Of a stretch of DNA of 64,000 bases, positions 28,671 to 37,327 are shown piece by piece. The notes below the pieces were generated by a model. It saw only the letters and a list, made by a program, of their open reading frames with translations, was not told the DNA's origin and did not search any database. The translations under genes and the position numbers were made by a program. Origin of the DNA: Amphibacillus cookii (GTDB lineage: Bacteria > Bacillota > Bacilli > Bacillales > Amphibacillaceae); assembly GCF_016908375.1 (NCBI RefSeq), contig NZ_JAFBDS010000005.1, forward strand, positions 1 to 64,000, in the 5' to 3' direction. Numbering within the stretch: position 1 is the first letter of the stretch; each line of letters opens with the position of its first letter.

Positions 28671-29030
28671 TTAACAATTTTCAGGTGATCCTTCTCTTTC
28701 CTTCGCTTTAAACGATGAACCACAGCCACATGATACAATAGCATTAGGGTTATCGATCGTGAAACCGCCGCCCATCATATTTTGTTTAAAATCGATGGTT
28801 GTTCCATTAATAATCGGGATATCTTCTTTTTTAATGGTGACAGGAATCTGATTGATGTTATCAGCGATATCTACTTGTTCATCGACTTGTTCATCAAAAC
28901 CTAGCGAGTAACTTAACCCGCTACAGCCGCCTCCTTTTACACCAAATCGAAGTCTAACCTGATCATTGTCCTCTTGCTTTAGCATTTCTTCTATTTGATT
29001 CCGAGCTTGGTCTGTAATATTCAGTACCAT
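28671..29030 (-). CDS. yutM: A-type iron-sulfur carrier (HesB/IscA/ErpA family), YutM
   Basis: 119-residue A-type Fe-S carrier with the three conserved cysteines: C36 in GGGCSGLSY, C101 and C103 in SCGCGSSF. It accepts clusters (for example from the SUF system encoded at 59-64 kb) and passes them to targets. The start is ATG at 29030 behind GCAGGAGG; the longer open frame upstream overlaps dapF and is not used. It lies downstream of dapF on the same strand. Confidence 0.93.
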   Translation of the reverse strand: MVLNITDQARNQIEEMLKQEDNDQVRLRFGVKGGGCSGLSYSLGFDEQVDEQVDIADNINQIPVTIKKEDIPIINGTTIDFKQNMMGGGFTIDNPNAIVSCGCGSSFKAKEREGSPENC

Positions 29031-29104
29031 ATTCTTTAAACCTCCTGCATCTATATTAGTACCAGTATAATCAAAAGCAAACTTGAATTCAAATGTACCG
29101 CTTT

Positions 29105-29962
29105 TTACGTCAATATAAACATACCTTCTACCGTTGTCACTGCTGGGCCAGTCATCCACACATGATTATCAGTAGACCATTGGATTACTAAATCACCACC
29201 AGCTAAGTGAATGGTAATGTCCTCACCCTTATTAGCATAACCATTTAAAATCGCTGCAACAGCTGCCGCGCATGCACCTGTGCCACAGGCTTGTGTCACA
29301 CCCGAACCTCGCTCCCACACACGGAAGTGCATTTCATGCGCATCAACTACTTCAACAAATTCCACATTCACACCTTCTGGGAAACGTGAATCGTTAGTAA
29401 TGATGGGCCCTAATTCATATAATGGCGCCTGATCAATTTGTTCAACAAAGAAAACCGCATGAGGATTCCCCATCGATACCGCTGTTAATGACAAAACAGT
29501 TTCATTAACGATAAATCGCTCTGAGATGACCTCAACTGTTGGAACACCTTCCATGGGGATATCACCACGTTTCAAATACGGTGCACCCATATCGACGGTA
29601 ACATGTTCGACGATATTACCCTGTTGATGGACTTTAGCAGTTACAAGCCCTGCTTTTGTTTCAATAGTAAATTGTGTTTTTTTTACTAAGCCATGTTCAT
29701 AAGCATATTTCGCTACACACCTTAATCCATTACCACATGTTTTACCTTCAGAACCATCTTTATTAAACATCCGCATCCCTACTTCAGCTTGTTCACTAGG
29801 CGTGATCAAAATCAGTCCATCTGAACCAATGCCGGTATTCGAATCACTTACTTTTACCGCTAATGAAGCGAGTTCTTGTTCCTGTATATCAACGTCAAAT
29901 GTATTTATATAAATATAACTATTTCCTAAACCATGCATTTTTGTAAAAGGAATAGACTGCAT
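29105..29962 (-). CDS. dapF: Diaminopimelate epimerase
   Basis: Converts LL- to meso-diaminopimelate for lysine and peptidoglycan synthesis; 285 residues. The two catalytic cysteines are visible in [13 protein letters not shown] and in [20 protein letters not shown]-terminal [14 protein letters not shown] is the family start, so the ATG at 29962 is right. It is followed after 75 bp by yutM. Divergent from yutI, as in the B. subtilis yut region. Confidence 0.96.
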   Translation of the reverse strand: MQSIPFTKMHGLGNSYIYINTFDVDIQEQELASLAVKVSDSNTGIGSDGLILITPSEQAEVGMRMFNKDGSEGKTCGNGLRCVAKYAYEHGLVKKTQFTIETKAGLVTAKVHQQGNIVEHVTVDMGAPYLKRGDIPMEGVPTVEVISERFIVNETVLSLTAVSMGNPHAVFFVEQIDQAPLYELGPIITNDSRFPEGVNVEFVEVVDAHEMHFRVWERGSGVTQACGTGACAAAVAAILNGYANKGEDITIHLAGGDLVIQWSTDNHVWMTGPAVTTVEGMFILT

Positions 29963-30162
29963 GTAAATACCTCATTTCTAGGTTTATTTTGTTTGAGAAT
30001 ATCTTTTAATACATTATAAAACAAGTCAACATGTTTGGAAACCGTACTAACATTTTTATAATGAACGCAATTATAAGCTAGAAGATAGTATGAAATTAAA
30101 TACTTCTTAAAGTAAGAAATTAATGTTATACTGTCTAAAGGAAGATAGAAAGGAGTAGATGG

Positions 30163-30387
30163 ATGATGCAAGAACAAGTGCAAGAAGTTTTAAATAAATT
30201 ACGTCCATTCTTACTACGTGACGGTGGCGATGTTGAATTAATCGATGTTGAAGATGGCATTGTTCGTCTTCGCTTAATGGGAGCGTGCGGGAATTGCCCT
30301 AGCTCAACCATTACACTTAAAGCAGGTATTGAACGCGCCCTTGTAGCAGAAGTGCCAGGCGTCCGAGAAATAGAACAAGTATTTTAA
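30163..30387 (+). CDS. yutI: NifU C-terminal domain (Nfu-type) Fe-S protein, YutI
   Basis: 74-residue Nfu domain with the cluster-binding CxxC at C42 and C45 in [17 protein letters not shown] and the [16 protein letters not shown] start. Nfu proteins deliver 4Fe-4S clusters late in maturation and pair functionally with SUF and YutM. The start is taken at the first ATG of ATGATG after AAAGGAG. A terminator follows at once. Confidence 0.95.
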   Translation: MMQEQVQEVLNKLRPFLLRDGGDVELIDVEDGIVRLRLMGACGNCPSSTITLKAGIERALVAEVPGVREIEQVF

Positions 30388-30393
30388 AAAGAT

Positions 30394-30426
30394 AAGACTA
30401 CTCACCGCAAAAAGTGAGTAGTCTTT
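30394..30426 (+). terminator. yutI terminator
   Basis: AAGACTACTCAC and GTGAGTAGTCTT form a stem with an 8-nt loop, followed by a T run. Confidence 0.88.
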
Positions 30427-30450
30427 TATATTTGCACTATTAAGACTAAT

Positions 30451-30496
30451 AATAAAACGAACCTGCAAGGGCTTTATAAACTGTTATCTGTGATAA
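30451..30496 (+). repeat. Dispersed element R1, copy K (internally deleted)
   Basis: The left end ATAAAACGAACCTGCAAGG is joined directly to the right end CTGTTATCTGTGATAAA; the whole core is missing. It lies immediately upstream of the histidine kinase gene. Confidence 0.85.
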
Positions 30497-31957
30497 ATGA
30501 ATCAATGTTGCATTTTCTGCACAAAAAATCGATATTTATTATTTATCTTTAAGGTAATTGGAGGGATTATTATAAAAAACAGAATTGCTATTAAAATTGC
30601 CATTAGTTTTTTTATTGTCATTTTTATTATTCAATCCATTTTATTTATTACTTTGTATAATTTTGTAGCTAGAGATGAACGAGATGAGGCTGTCAATCAA
30701 TTATGGACACGTGGGCACTCACATAGCAAAGTTTTAAGCGAACACTTTAACGAAGAAACAATAGAACATGTCGCTTTAATGGAATCAGCTTCACCATTGA
30801 TTGCCATTATATTAGACCACAATTACGAAATCTTAGCTCAATCGAATGGTATTGAGTCTGAAGTAGAGGATATTATTTTAAATACTGATCTTAGCCAATT
30901 GTCTCAGCAAGGAAAAATCATTAATAGTGATTGGTTGAACGCCAATTATTTAGCTACAGTTAATCCTATTCAAGTCGATCAAGACAACAACGGATTTATT
31001 TTTATGTTTACGAGCACTGAACAATTGAAGGGAAATATTCAGTCGTTAGCCATTCAATTTACAGTCGTTGGCATACTGTCACTACTTCTTACTATTATGA
31101 CGTTATTTATCTTATCTAGAAAGGTATCAAAACCTCTATTGGACATGAAGGCTGCTACTCAAATGTTGAGCAAGAACCAAACAACCTCGATGATGTTACC
31201 AGTTAACAGAAACGATGAATTAGGAGAACTAGCTGATGCTATTACTAGTTTAGCAAACCATTTAACTCATTTGAAAAATGAGCGCAATGAATTTTTAGCC
31301 AGTATTGCCCATGAATTGCGAACACCTTTAACATATATCAAAGGATATGCAGATATATTAACTAAGCAAAATACTTTAACGGACTTAGATAGAGACAAAT
31401 ATTTAAGAATTATTCAAGAAGAAAGTGATCGATTAACGCTTCTAATCAAAAATTTATTCGAACTCGCTCAAGCTGATCAAAATAAGTTTACGATTAGTAC
31501 GCAAAGGGGCCAATTACACAGACTTGTTAGTGATGTCATTCAGTTTTTCCAGGTGTCGTTTCAAGAACGAGGTATCACGTTAACAGTAAATATCCCAAAA
31601 GAAATAGAGCTTCAGTTAGATCAAAAACGTTTTAAACAAGTGCTTATTATTGTTATTGATAACTGCCTTAAACATGCAGGTAGTCCATTTGATCATTTGA
31701 AAATAAATGCAGAAAATACCGATCATTTTATTGTATTAGCAATAGAAGATAATGGACAAGGTATTGATCAAGACCACCTTCCTTATATTTTTGATAAACT
31801 CTATCGTGCTGATCAATCTAGGGCAAGAAAGAGTGGGGGATCAGGGTTAGGTTTAGCTATCGCTAAACAAATAGTAACCGCTCATAATGGAGAGATTGAA
31901 GTACACAGCACAAGAAGTAGCGGAACTAAAACGATAATTAAACTAAGAAAGGAATAG
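30497..31957 (+). CDS. Two-component sensor histidine kinase with HAMP domain
   Basis: Membrane histidine kinase: TM1 at about 28-54, extracytoplasmic sensor at about 55-180, TM2 at about 182-206, HAMP, then the dimerisation domain with phospho-His in ASIAHELRTPLTYIKGY and an ATPase domain (N box IVIDNCLKHAG, G1 EDNGQGID, G2 SGLGLAIAKQI). The start is uncertain. The only in-frame ATG (30497) abuts repeat copy K and has no ribosome site, whereas a perfect GGAGGG at 30560-30565 is followed by in-frame ATT (30566, 30569) and ATA (30572) codons and no ATG. Operon with the regulator 5 bp downstream. Signal unknown. Confidence 0.9.
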   Translation: MNQCCIFCTKNRYLLFIFKVIGGIIIKNRIAIKIAISFFIVIFIIQSILFITLYNFVARDERDEAVNQLWTRGHSHSKVLSEHFNEETIEHVALMESASPLIAIILDHNYEILAQSNGIESEVEDIILNTDLSQLSQQGKIINSDWLNANYLATVNPIQVDQDNNGFIFMFTSTEQLKGNIQSLAIQFTVVGILSLLLTIMTLFILSRKVSKPLLDMKAATQMLSKNQTTSMMLPVNRNDELGELADAITSLANHLTHLKNERNEFLASIAHELRTPLTYIKGYADILTKQNTLTDLDRDKYLRIIQEESDRLTLLIKNLFELAQADQNKFTISTQRGQLHRLVSDVIQFFQVSFQERGITLTVNIPKEIELQLDQKRFKQVLIIVIDNCLKHAGSPFDHLKINAENTDHFIVLAIEDNGQGIDQDHLPYIFDKLYRADQSRARKSGGSGLGLAIAKQIVTAHNGEIEVHSTRSSGTKTIIKLRKE

Positions 31958-31962
31958 ATAAA

Positions 31963-32643
31963 ATGCGAAGGGCACTATTAGTCGATGATGAAGAAAGAAT
32001 GCTTGATTTACTTGAATTATATTTGACCCCTCATGGGTTTAAATGCACAAAAACAAGTAAAGGAGAAGATGTAGAAGATATCCTACGCAGTCAAACATTT
32101 CACATTATATTATTAGATGTTATGTTGCCTAATATTACAGGTTGGGACTTGTGCAAAAGGATCCGACACGTTTCAGATACGCCCATTATAATGATTACAG
32201 CACGCGACCAGGGGGATGACATTGTAAAAGGCTTAAAACTCGGTGCTGATGATTATATGACAAAACCCTTCGATGAAAAGGAGCTTTTAGCACGGATTGA
32301 GGCTATCTTGAGAAGAAGTCAGGCACAACTATCTATTGAAATTGATGGATTGTTATGGAATGAAAAACAACATCAACTTAGTTATCGCCATCACATTATC
32401 AAGCTTACACCTAAAGAATTTTTATTAATCGGCACTTTAATGAGAAAGCCAAATCAAGTGTTTTCTCGCGAGCAACTGATTGAGTTAATTTGGGGATTCG
32501 ATTCACACACTGAAGGACGTACCGTTGACTCACATGTGAGGAATATACGCGATAAGATACGGCAAACCGGGTTTAATATCGATGATTATTTTATCACGGT
32601 CTGGGGTGTTGGTTACAAATGGAGCAAAGAGCCCAGAACATAA
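31963..32643 (+). CDS. OmpR-family response regulator
   Basis: 226-residue partner of the kinase upstream: receiver domain with acidic pocket LVDDEER, phospho-acceptor Asp in IILLDVMLPNITG, Thr in ITARDQ and Lys in DDYMTKPFDE. A winged-helix DNA-binding domain ends FITVWGVGYKW. It starts 5 bp after the kinase stop. Targets unknown; the neighbouring lgt/NusG-II/M23 operon and copA are candidates by position only. Confidence 0.93.
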   Translation: MRRALLVDDEERMLDLLELYLTPHGFKCTKTSKGEDVEDILRSQTFHIILLDVMLPNITGWDLCKRIRHVSDTPIIMITARDQGDDIVKGLKLGADDYMTKPFDEKELLARIEAILRRSQAQLSIEIDGLLWNEKQHQLSYRHHIIKLTPKEFLLIGTLMRKPNQVFSREQLIELIWGFDSHTEGRTVDSHVRNIRDKIRQTGFNIDDYFITVWGVGYKWSKEPRT

Positions 32644-32673
32644 CAAAAATATATTCTGTAAATACGATTGATT

Positions 32674-32730
32674 TTAGAGTCTATTGGTTTATCACATACC
32701 TACAGAGAAAATATACTCCCTTTCATAAGC
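32674..32730 (+). repeat. 57-bp direct repeat, left copy
   Basis: Matches 34435-34491 at 52 of 57 positions by eye. In one frame both copies read LESIGLSHT..ENILP.IS, and three of the five differences are silent in that frame, so this may be a relic of coding sequence. The two copies flank the methyltransferase gene and the HAD remnant. Confidence 0.75.
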
Positions 32731-32912
32731 TCCTACCTATATAGATGAGTCCTTCAGGCTTGTTAAGAAAAGGGTGTAAGTTATTCTAAATACTTTAACA
32801 CACGTTCATTACGGTGGTCATGAATTAATAGTTAATTCATGATCATTGTTGAATATGGCTACCTTTACATTTACTCTCAAGTTCTTTCTTTCGTAAATAC
32901 AAGACTTTTAGA

Positions 32913-32943
32913 AGAGTGTTCTCGTTAGGGAATGCTCTTTTTC
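32913..32943 (+). terminator. Terminator-like hairpin downstream of the two-component operon
   Basis: AGAGTGTTC and GGAATGCTCT pair (with G-T pairs), followed by TTTTTCT. Confidence 0.6.
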
Positions 32944-33169
32944 TAAAGCTAGAATATATACTTACTACGGCATTTGTAAAGTCGATTAAAGGGTGTGTAA
33001 TATATTAGAAGATGGAGTTCATGTCCCTTTACCACAAGTTGTCGTACAATTTAACCTCCCCTTAAACTACATAAGAGCAGCGACAGCCTTTTATACTATC
33101 GCTCCCTTTACTTGAATAAAAAAGGGTGCTGTACCGTTCAAGATGTAAGATGATATCCTCTTCTTTTCA

Positions 33170-33376
33170 TCAGAAGTAAACAACGCTTAAATTAAAAAGA
33201 TTTATAATAAAGGTTAAGGATAATTGTTCCTTTACCATAACTTCTTTAACAAACTCAGATCAACTAAGTTTTAATTCTTTATTATTTTCTTTTAAAAACT
33301 CAATGGCTCCCATTTACTCTGCTCTATCATGGTCAAGTAAGATTGCACCAATATCAAAAAATAGCTTCTTTTCCAC
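33170..33376 (-). pseudogene. Remnant of a HAD-superfamily hydrolase (N-terminal fragment)
   Basis: From a GTG at 33376 with GGGGAGG upstream, the frame reads KKLFFDIGAILLDHDRAE, stop, MGAIEFLKENNKELKLS, stop, SEFVKEV. This looks like the start of a YjjG/YfnB-type HAD phosphatase, but it has two in-frame stops, lacks the second motif I aspartate (GAI instead of DDT) and has no downstream domain. It ends in a further stop near 33170. Assignment is from recognition of the N-terminal pattern only. Confidence 0.6.
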
Positions 33377-33470
33377 CTCCCCGATATGTTTTTATAAGTG
33401 CTTTTGTGCTAATCTCACGTTTCTTCAATTTGAAAAGCGACAACTTCTTTCACAAACGGTCGCTTACCAT

Positions 33471-34265
33471 CTATTTTTCCCCTATCCAAATTGTCCATCT
33501 ATCTTTTTCAACTATATTAGTATCTCTGTGTAATGAACGATCTATATGTTTTATTAACACGCCCAACTCTTCATCATCTAACTCATGTAAAATACTTCTT
33601 CCAGCTCTTTCTCTTAAGTCTTTTAATAACTGCCCTTTATTATCATATACCTTTCTAATCTCCCACAGTTTAACTTCTTTAACATTCTTGAATCCGGCTT
33701 CTTGCATCATATTTATTACAATTTGACTCCTATGTCTACGCCTCGTTTCTTTTTGAGTCAATTTTGGAAATCGTTCAAAAAAGTAACCTCTAATATGATT
33801 AGCATCACCCTTTATTACACAATCTTCTGGCGTGCGGTCCTGGACCAAATAAAATCCGCCGTTTCTCAATAATCTAAATGCCTCTGCAAAACAAGCATTT
33901 AAATCCTTCATATGATGGATTAATGCTCTTTCAACTAGCAAATCATATTCGTTACTTCCTAAACCCGTTTCAAAAGCGTTTCCCTGAACAAAAGAAATAT
34001 TTTTATACTCTTTGCAATTTTCCCTTGCCCCTTCAAGCATAGATTCGGAAAAATCCACACCTGTAACATAGCTTATTCCCATGTCTGCTAATGCTTTAGT
34101 ATAAATCCCCCCACCACAACCAATGTCTAATGCTCTAGATACATTCCCAATAGGTAAAAGTTGTTTTACTTCTCTAATCCACGAAATATCAGCAAGTCGA
34201 GTTGTATAAGTTTTACTGTTGTCCTTACTATGAAAATCAATTCCCACTTTCTTCACCGTCCTCAC
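33471..34265 (-). CDS. Class I SAM-dependent methyltransferase of unknown substrate
   Basis: 264 residues; Rossmann methyltransferase with motif I ALDIGCGGGIYTKAL at about 45-59, acidic VTGVDFSESML, motif II YDLLVERALIHHM and post-II LLRNGGFYLVQD. The C-terminal part (ETRRRHRSQIVINMMQEAGF) is typical of the methyltransferase-11 group. The start is unclear: GTG codons at 34265, 34256 and 34247, none with a clean site. It lies between two 57-bp direct repeats and next to a HAD remnant, so it looks acquired. Substrate cannot be inferred. Confidence 0.85.
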   Translation of the reverse strand: MRTVKKVGIDFHSKDNSKTYTTRLADISWIREVKQLLPIGNVSRALDIGCGGGIYTKALADMGISYVTGVDFSESMLEGARENCKEYKNISFVQGNAFETGLGSNEYDLLVERALIHHMKDLNACFAEAFRLLRNGGFYLVQDRTPEDCVIKGDANHIRGYFFERFPKLTQKETRRRHRSQIVINMMQEAGFKNVKEVKLWEIRKVYDNKGQLLKDLRERAGRSILHELDDEELGVLIKHIDRSLHRDTNIVEKDRWTIWIGEK

Positions 34266-34367
34266 TCATAGAGAAAAATTAATTTTTGCATATCTTTTAA
34301 TAAATTTCATTTATGTTAATCACCTAACGATTAACGCCTTTATCTTTATAATTATTCTACCAAATAA

Positions 34368-34418
34368 AAAAACTGTGTGAATAAGAAATCGTAGACATTT
34401 CTTACGCACACAGTTAAT
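34368..34418 (-). terminator. Terminator of the lgt-like/NusG-II/M23 operon
   Basis: On the minus strand, AACTGTGTG with inner AAGAAAT pairs with ATTTCTT and CACACAGTT, then a run of T. It lies between the M23 gene stop and the methyltransferase start, so the methyltransferase is a separate transcript. Confidence 0.8.
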
Positions 34419-34434
34419 ATTACTTCCAATGATG

Positions 34435-34491
34435 TTAGAATCTATAGGTTTATCACATACCCACAAAGAAAATATACTCCCTTTAATAAGC
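34435..34491 (+). repeat. 57-bp direct repeat, right copy
   Basis: Second copy of the 32674-32730 sequence. Here the LESIGLSHTHKENILPLIS frame continues open for about 60 codons but overlaps nothing recognisable. A stretch at 34530-34552 (TTTACGGATGATTATCTGC) weakly resembles the R1 right end. Confidence 0.7.
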
Positions 34492-34620
34492 CTTTTGACT
34501 ATCGATGAGCTTCCTTTATTCTATGGCAAGCCATTTACGGATGATTATCTGCAGTTAACGGATCATTCGCATTTGACCTGTTTTTTACTTTTACCAATCC
34601 ACTTTTGTTCCTGTTAAACT

Positions 34621-35823
34621 TTAAGGTAAAACATCAATTGGATTAAGGAGTTCACCATTATAATAAACCTCAAAATCAAGGTGAATACCAGTTGATCTTC
34701 CGGTTGTTCCCATAATTCCGATCACATCACCTTGATTCACTTGTTGCCCTACATTTACATGTTTGCTTTCTAAATGGGCATATTGGGTGGTGTATCCATT
34801 TTGGTGATCAATCTCAATCGTGTTTCCATACCCATTTATCCAACCCGAAAATGTAACTATTCCTCCATCAGCTGCCAAAATCGAATAATCATCAGGTCGA
34901 GCTATATCAATTCCTTTATGGAAACTTCCCCAACGTGGACCTTGGTATGAAGTAATCACACCTCCAATTGTAGGCCAAATAAATGTACTATCCGTATTGC
35001 CTGCCGGGGCATTTGATGGTCGCCTTGAATCACCTTGAGCGGTATTGTTCTCTCTAGATCGGTCATTATTCGGTTCTTCCTGGGACAATAAAGCCAATTG
35101 TTGTTCTTCTTGTCTCTCTTTTTCTAACTGTTCTTGTTCTATTTCTAATTGTTCTAACGTTAATTGATTAGTCTCCAATTCTTGTTCTAATCTTATTTCT
35201 GCTTGTTCCATTTCATCGATTTGTTCTGCTAAATTTTCGTTATCTTCTTCTAAGTCTATTAATTGCTGTTCCAATTGATTTTGCTGCTCACTTATTTCTT
35301 CCTTGATATGAGCAAGGTCTTTCAAGTCGTCCTCTTGCGCTTGATAAATGTTTTGGTCTTGTTCGATAATCGTTGAAACTGCAGTATACTTCGAGATAAA
35401 ATCCAGGAAGCCTTCAGCACTTAATAAAACTTCAATATATCCCCAGTTACTATCATTTTGTTGCATTGCTCGAAGTCGATTACCCATTATCTCTTCACGT
35501 TTTTCAATTCGATTCTCTAATTCTTGCATCTCATCATTCAATTGTTCAATTTCTTGTTCTGTTTCACTTATTTCACGTTCTGCCTTGTCAATATCCTGTT
35601 GAATTTGACCAAGTTCTTTGTCTTTTTCAAGCAAATCAACATTCATACGCACTAGTTCTTCTGAAATGCGTTCTGTTTCTTGATCAAGTTCATCTATTTC
35701 TTCTTGTTTTTCTGTAATGCTTTGATCCAAACTCCCCGTTTCTTCGCCAATGATTTCTATAGGAAATATAGCTATTAATAAAGTAAATAAAATTAATAGG
35801 CGGTATCGTTGATGCACAATCAC
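34621..35823 (-). CDS. Secreted EnvC/M23-type peptidoglycan hydrolase or activator with coiled coil
   Basis: 400 residues: signal peptide (about 1-26), a long glutamine/glutamate-rich coiled coil (about 30-250), a Ser/Asn/Pro linker, then an M23 (LytM) domain with HKGIDI and GYTTQYAHLES. The expected final HxH of the zinc site reads HLDFEVY, so the second histidine is aspartate; activity may be lost or altered, and an EnvC-like activator role is possible. The start is GTG at 35823 behind AAGGAGG. It is the last gene of an operon with the NusG-II protein and the Lgt-like gene. Confidence 0.88.
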   Translation of the reverse strand: MIVHQRYRLLILFTLLIAIFPIEIIGEETGSLDQSITEKQEEIDELDQETERISEELVRMNVDLLEKDKELGQIQQDIDKAEREISETEQEIEQLNDEMQELENRIEKREEIMGNRLRAMQQNDSNWGYIEVLLSAEGFLDFISKYTAVSTIIEQDQNIYQAQEDDLKDLAHIKEEISEQQNQLEQQLIDLEEDNENLAEQIDEMEQAEIRLEQELETNQLTLEQLEIEQEQLEKERQEEQQLALLSQEEPNNDRSRENNTAQGDSRRPSNAPAGNTDSTFIWPTIGGVITSYQGPRWGSFHKGIDIARPDDYSILAADGGIVTFSGWINGYGNTIEIDHQNGYTTQYAHLESKHVNVGQQVNQGDVIGIMGTTGRSTGIHLDFEVYYNGELLNPIDVLP

Positions 35824-35947
35824 TATTTATTCCTCCTTAAACTAATCTTTTAATTTTCTATTTAATAGATTAGTTTAGAAGTGTGGAGATTTTGTGCATA
35901 AATCATAACAATAGGATTACAGGTTAGTTGCTTTATTATGTTACGAT

Positions 35948-36337
35948 CTAATAACTAATAACATCTTCATATCTGTCATTGAACGTTAACTCAATAACCA
36001 CACGATGTGGTAAACAAATAATGACTTGATTAGGCTCAGAAATAAAACCAGTCTGAACACATATCTGATCTGGACAACTTGAATCACGTATACGAACCGC
36101 ACGATTCTTTATTTCAACACCATCTTCATTACATGCAATCTCTGGAATTTCAACCATCTTCAACTTATCGGGATCGGTTAAGTCTATTTCCCGTATGACA
36201 TTTTGATTGACTTGAATAGTAGCACTTACAGGCTGATTTAATGAAGCTCGATTATATAATAATAAAGTCGGAATAAGAGATAGCAAAAATAATATAAACA
36301 TCAATATTATATCTCCTATTTTAAATTTCATTTTCAT
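35948..36337 (-). CDS. NusG domain II-containing exported protein
   Basis: 129 residues: N-terminal membrane anchor (about 8-28), then a NusG domain II fold with the characteristic SCPDQICVQTGFI and QVIICLPHRVVIE, including two cysteines near the conserved CPDxxC. These stand-alone NusG-II proteins are extracellular and of unknown function. It lies 12 bp after the Lgt-like gene and is probably co-transcribed. The start ATG follows AAGGTAA. Confidence 0.85.
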   Translation of the reverse strand: MKMKFKIGDIILMFILFLLSLIPTLLLYNRASLNQPVSATIQVNQNVIREIDLTDPDKLKMVEIPEIACNEDGVEIKNRAVRIRDSSCPDQICVQTGFISEPNQVIICLPHRVVIELTFNDRYEDVISY

Positions 36338-36349
36338 AATTAGATTACC

Positions 36350-37186
36350 TTACATTAACGTGTGTACGCCATAATAGATAAATAAAGAAACTATTATTAA
36401 AGTTCCTATAATGATAACCGTATAGTAATAATTTTTCGCAGGTATTTGCTTATCTGATTTCGGTAACCGACTATTTTTCCGACAGTAACTTATTAACCCG
36501 AGAGTTAAAATAATGAATGCTAAACCTAACAAGTGACTTATACTAACAAATCCCCCTACCGAAGGGTTTATTCTGAAAAATTCAACAAACGATCTTATCA
36601 ACATAAAACCGATTAAATAGTGTAAAAAAACTTGACCTTGATACACTTTTCTATAAAAAAGCCATAATAAGTAGCCTAACAATAAGTAACTGAGTATAAA
36701 TTCATAGGCTTGTACGGGGTGTAAGTATTCTCCATTAAACATCACGCCCCAGTGCCAATTGTTGCTTAAAGGTCTGCCAAAAACATCACAACCAATACGG
36801 CTAACAGCTTGAGCCAATATTAGTGCCGGCGCTGCAATATCTAATACTTTCCATATAGGTAACCGATATCGTTTAAGTAGATAAAAACTTGTAAGTAATC
36901 CAGCAAATAGTCCACCATGGATCGATAAACCTCCTCGATGTATCATAAAGATCTCAACTGGGTTTGCAAAGTAATAAGTCGGATTATAGAATACAATATA
37001 AAAGATACGCGCACCAATAATCCCGCCGATAAATGCATATAATCCAATATCAAATAGTCTTTTGAAATCAACTTGCTCTCTTTCTGCAAGTTTTTTTAAT
37101 AATAACGTCCCTAGAACGATACCTATACCAATCATTAATCCAAAGAAATAAAATGTGAATGGTCCAAAAGAAATAAGTTCTACCAT
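36350..37186 (-). CDS. Prolipoprotein diacylglyceryl transferase-like protein (variant Lgt)
   Basis: 278-residue polytopic membrane protein of the Lgt family: FGLMIGIGIVLG, GARIFYIVFY, HRGGLSIHGGL (catalytic His region) and IRSFVEFFR near the C-terminus. The canonical Lgt signature R-IGNF-N-E-G is replaced by RIGCDVFGRPLS, lacking the usual Asn and Glu. It therefore looks like a paralogue rather than the housekeeping Lgt, which must lie elsewhere. It begins the operon with the NusG-II and M23 genes and is separated from copA by a terminator. Confidence 0.82.
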   Translation of the reverse strand: MVELISFGPFTFYFFGLMIGIGIVLGTLLLKKLAEREQVDFKRLFDIGLYAFIGGIIGARIFYIVFYNPTYYFANPVEIFMIHRGGLSIHGGLFAGLLTSFYLLKRYRLPIWKVLDIAAPALILAQAVSRIGCDVFGRPLSNNWHWGVMFNGEYLHPVQAYEFILSYLLLGYLLWLFYRKVYQGQVFLHYLIGFMLIRSFVEFFRINPSVGGFVSISHLLGLAFIILTLGLISYCRKNSRLPKSDKQIPAKNYYYTVIIIGTLIIVSLFIYYGVHTLM

Positions 37187-37277
37187 ATGTTAATTCACTC
37201 CTTATTTTTAGTTGTAGAAATCAAATTTAATAAATAAATATTGATTTTCTGTCGAGATCATTAACTTCTAATAAATA

Positions 37278-37312
37278 AAAAACCATCAATATCTTCTGAT
37301 ATCAATGGTTTA
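37278..37312 (-). terminator. copA terminator
   Basis: Minus strand: AACCATTGATATC pairs with GATATTGATGGTT (two G-T pairs), followed by TTTTTATTT. Confidence 0.8.
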
Positions 37313-37327
37313 AGCATTTATTATAAA

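Larger units (their letters stand above)
32644..33169. other. Gene-poor, apparently decayed stretch
   Basis: No intact gene. It contains the first copy of a 57-bp direct repeat (32674-32730), an inverted repeat TGAATTAA/TTAATTCA near 32829, a terminator-like hairpin (32913-32943) and a 40-codon open frame on the plus strand near 32995-33115 that may be a gene remnant. Confidence 0.5.

Noticed and set aside
33303-33726. Plus-strand frames of 76 and 127 codons
   Set aside because: They are antisense to the methyltransferase 3' end and the HAD remnant, with low-complexity Ser/Phe-rich translation typical of shadows.
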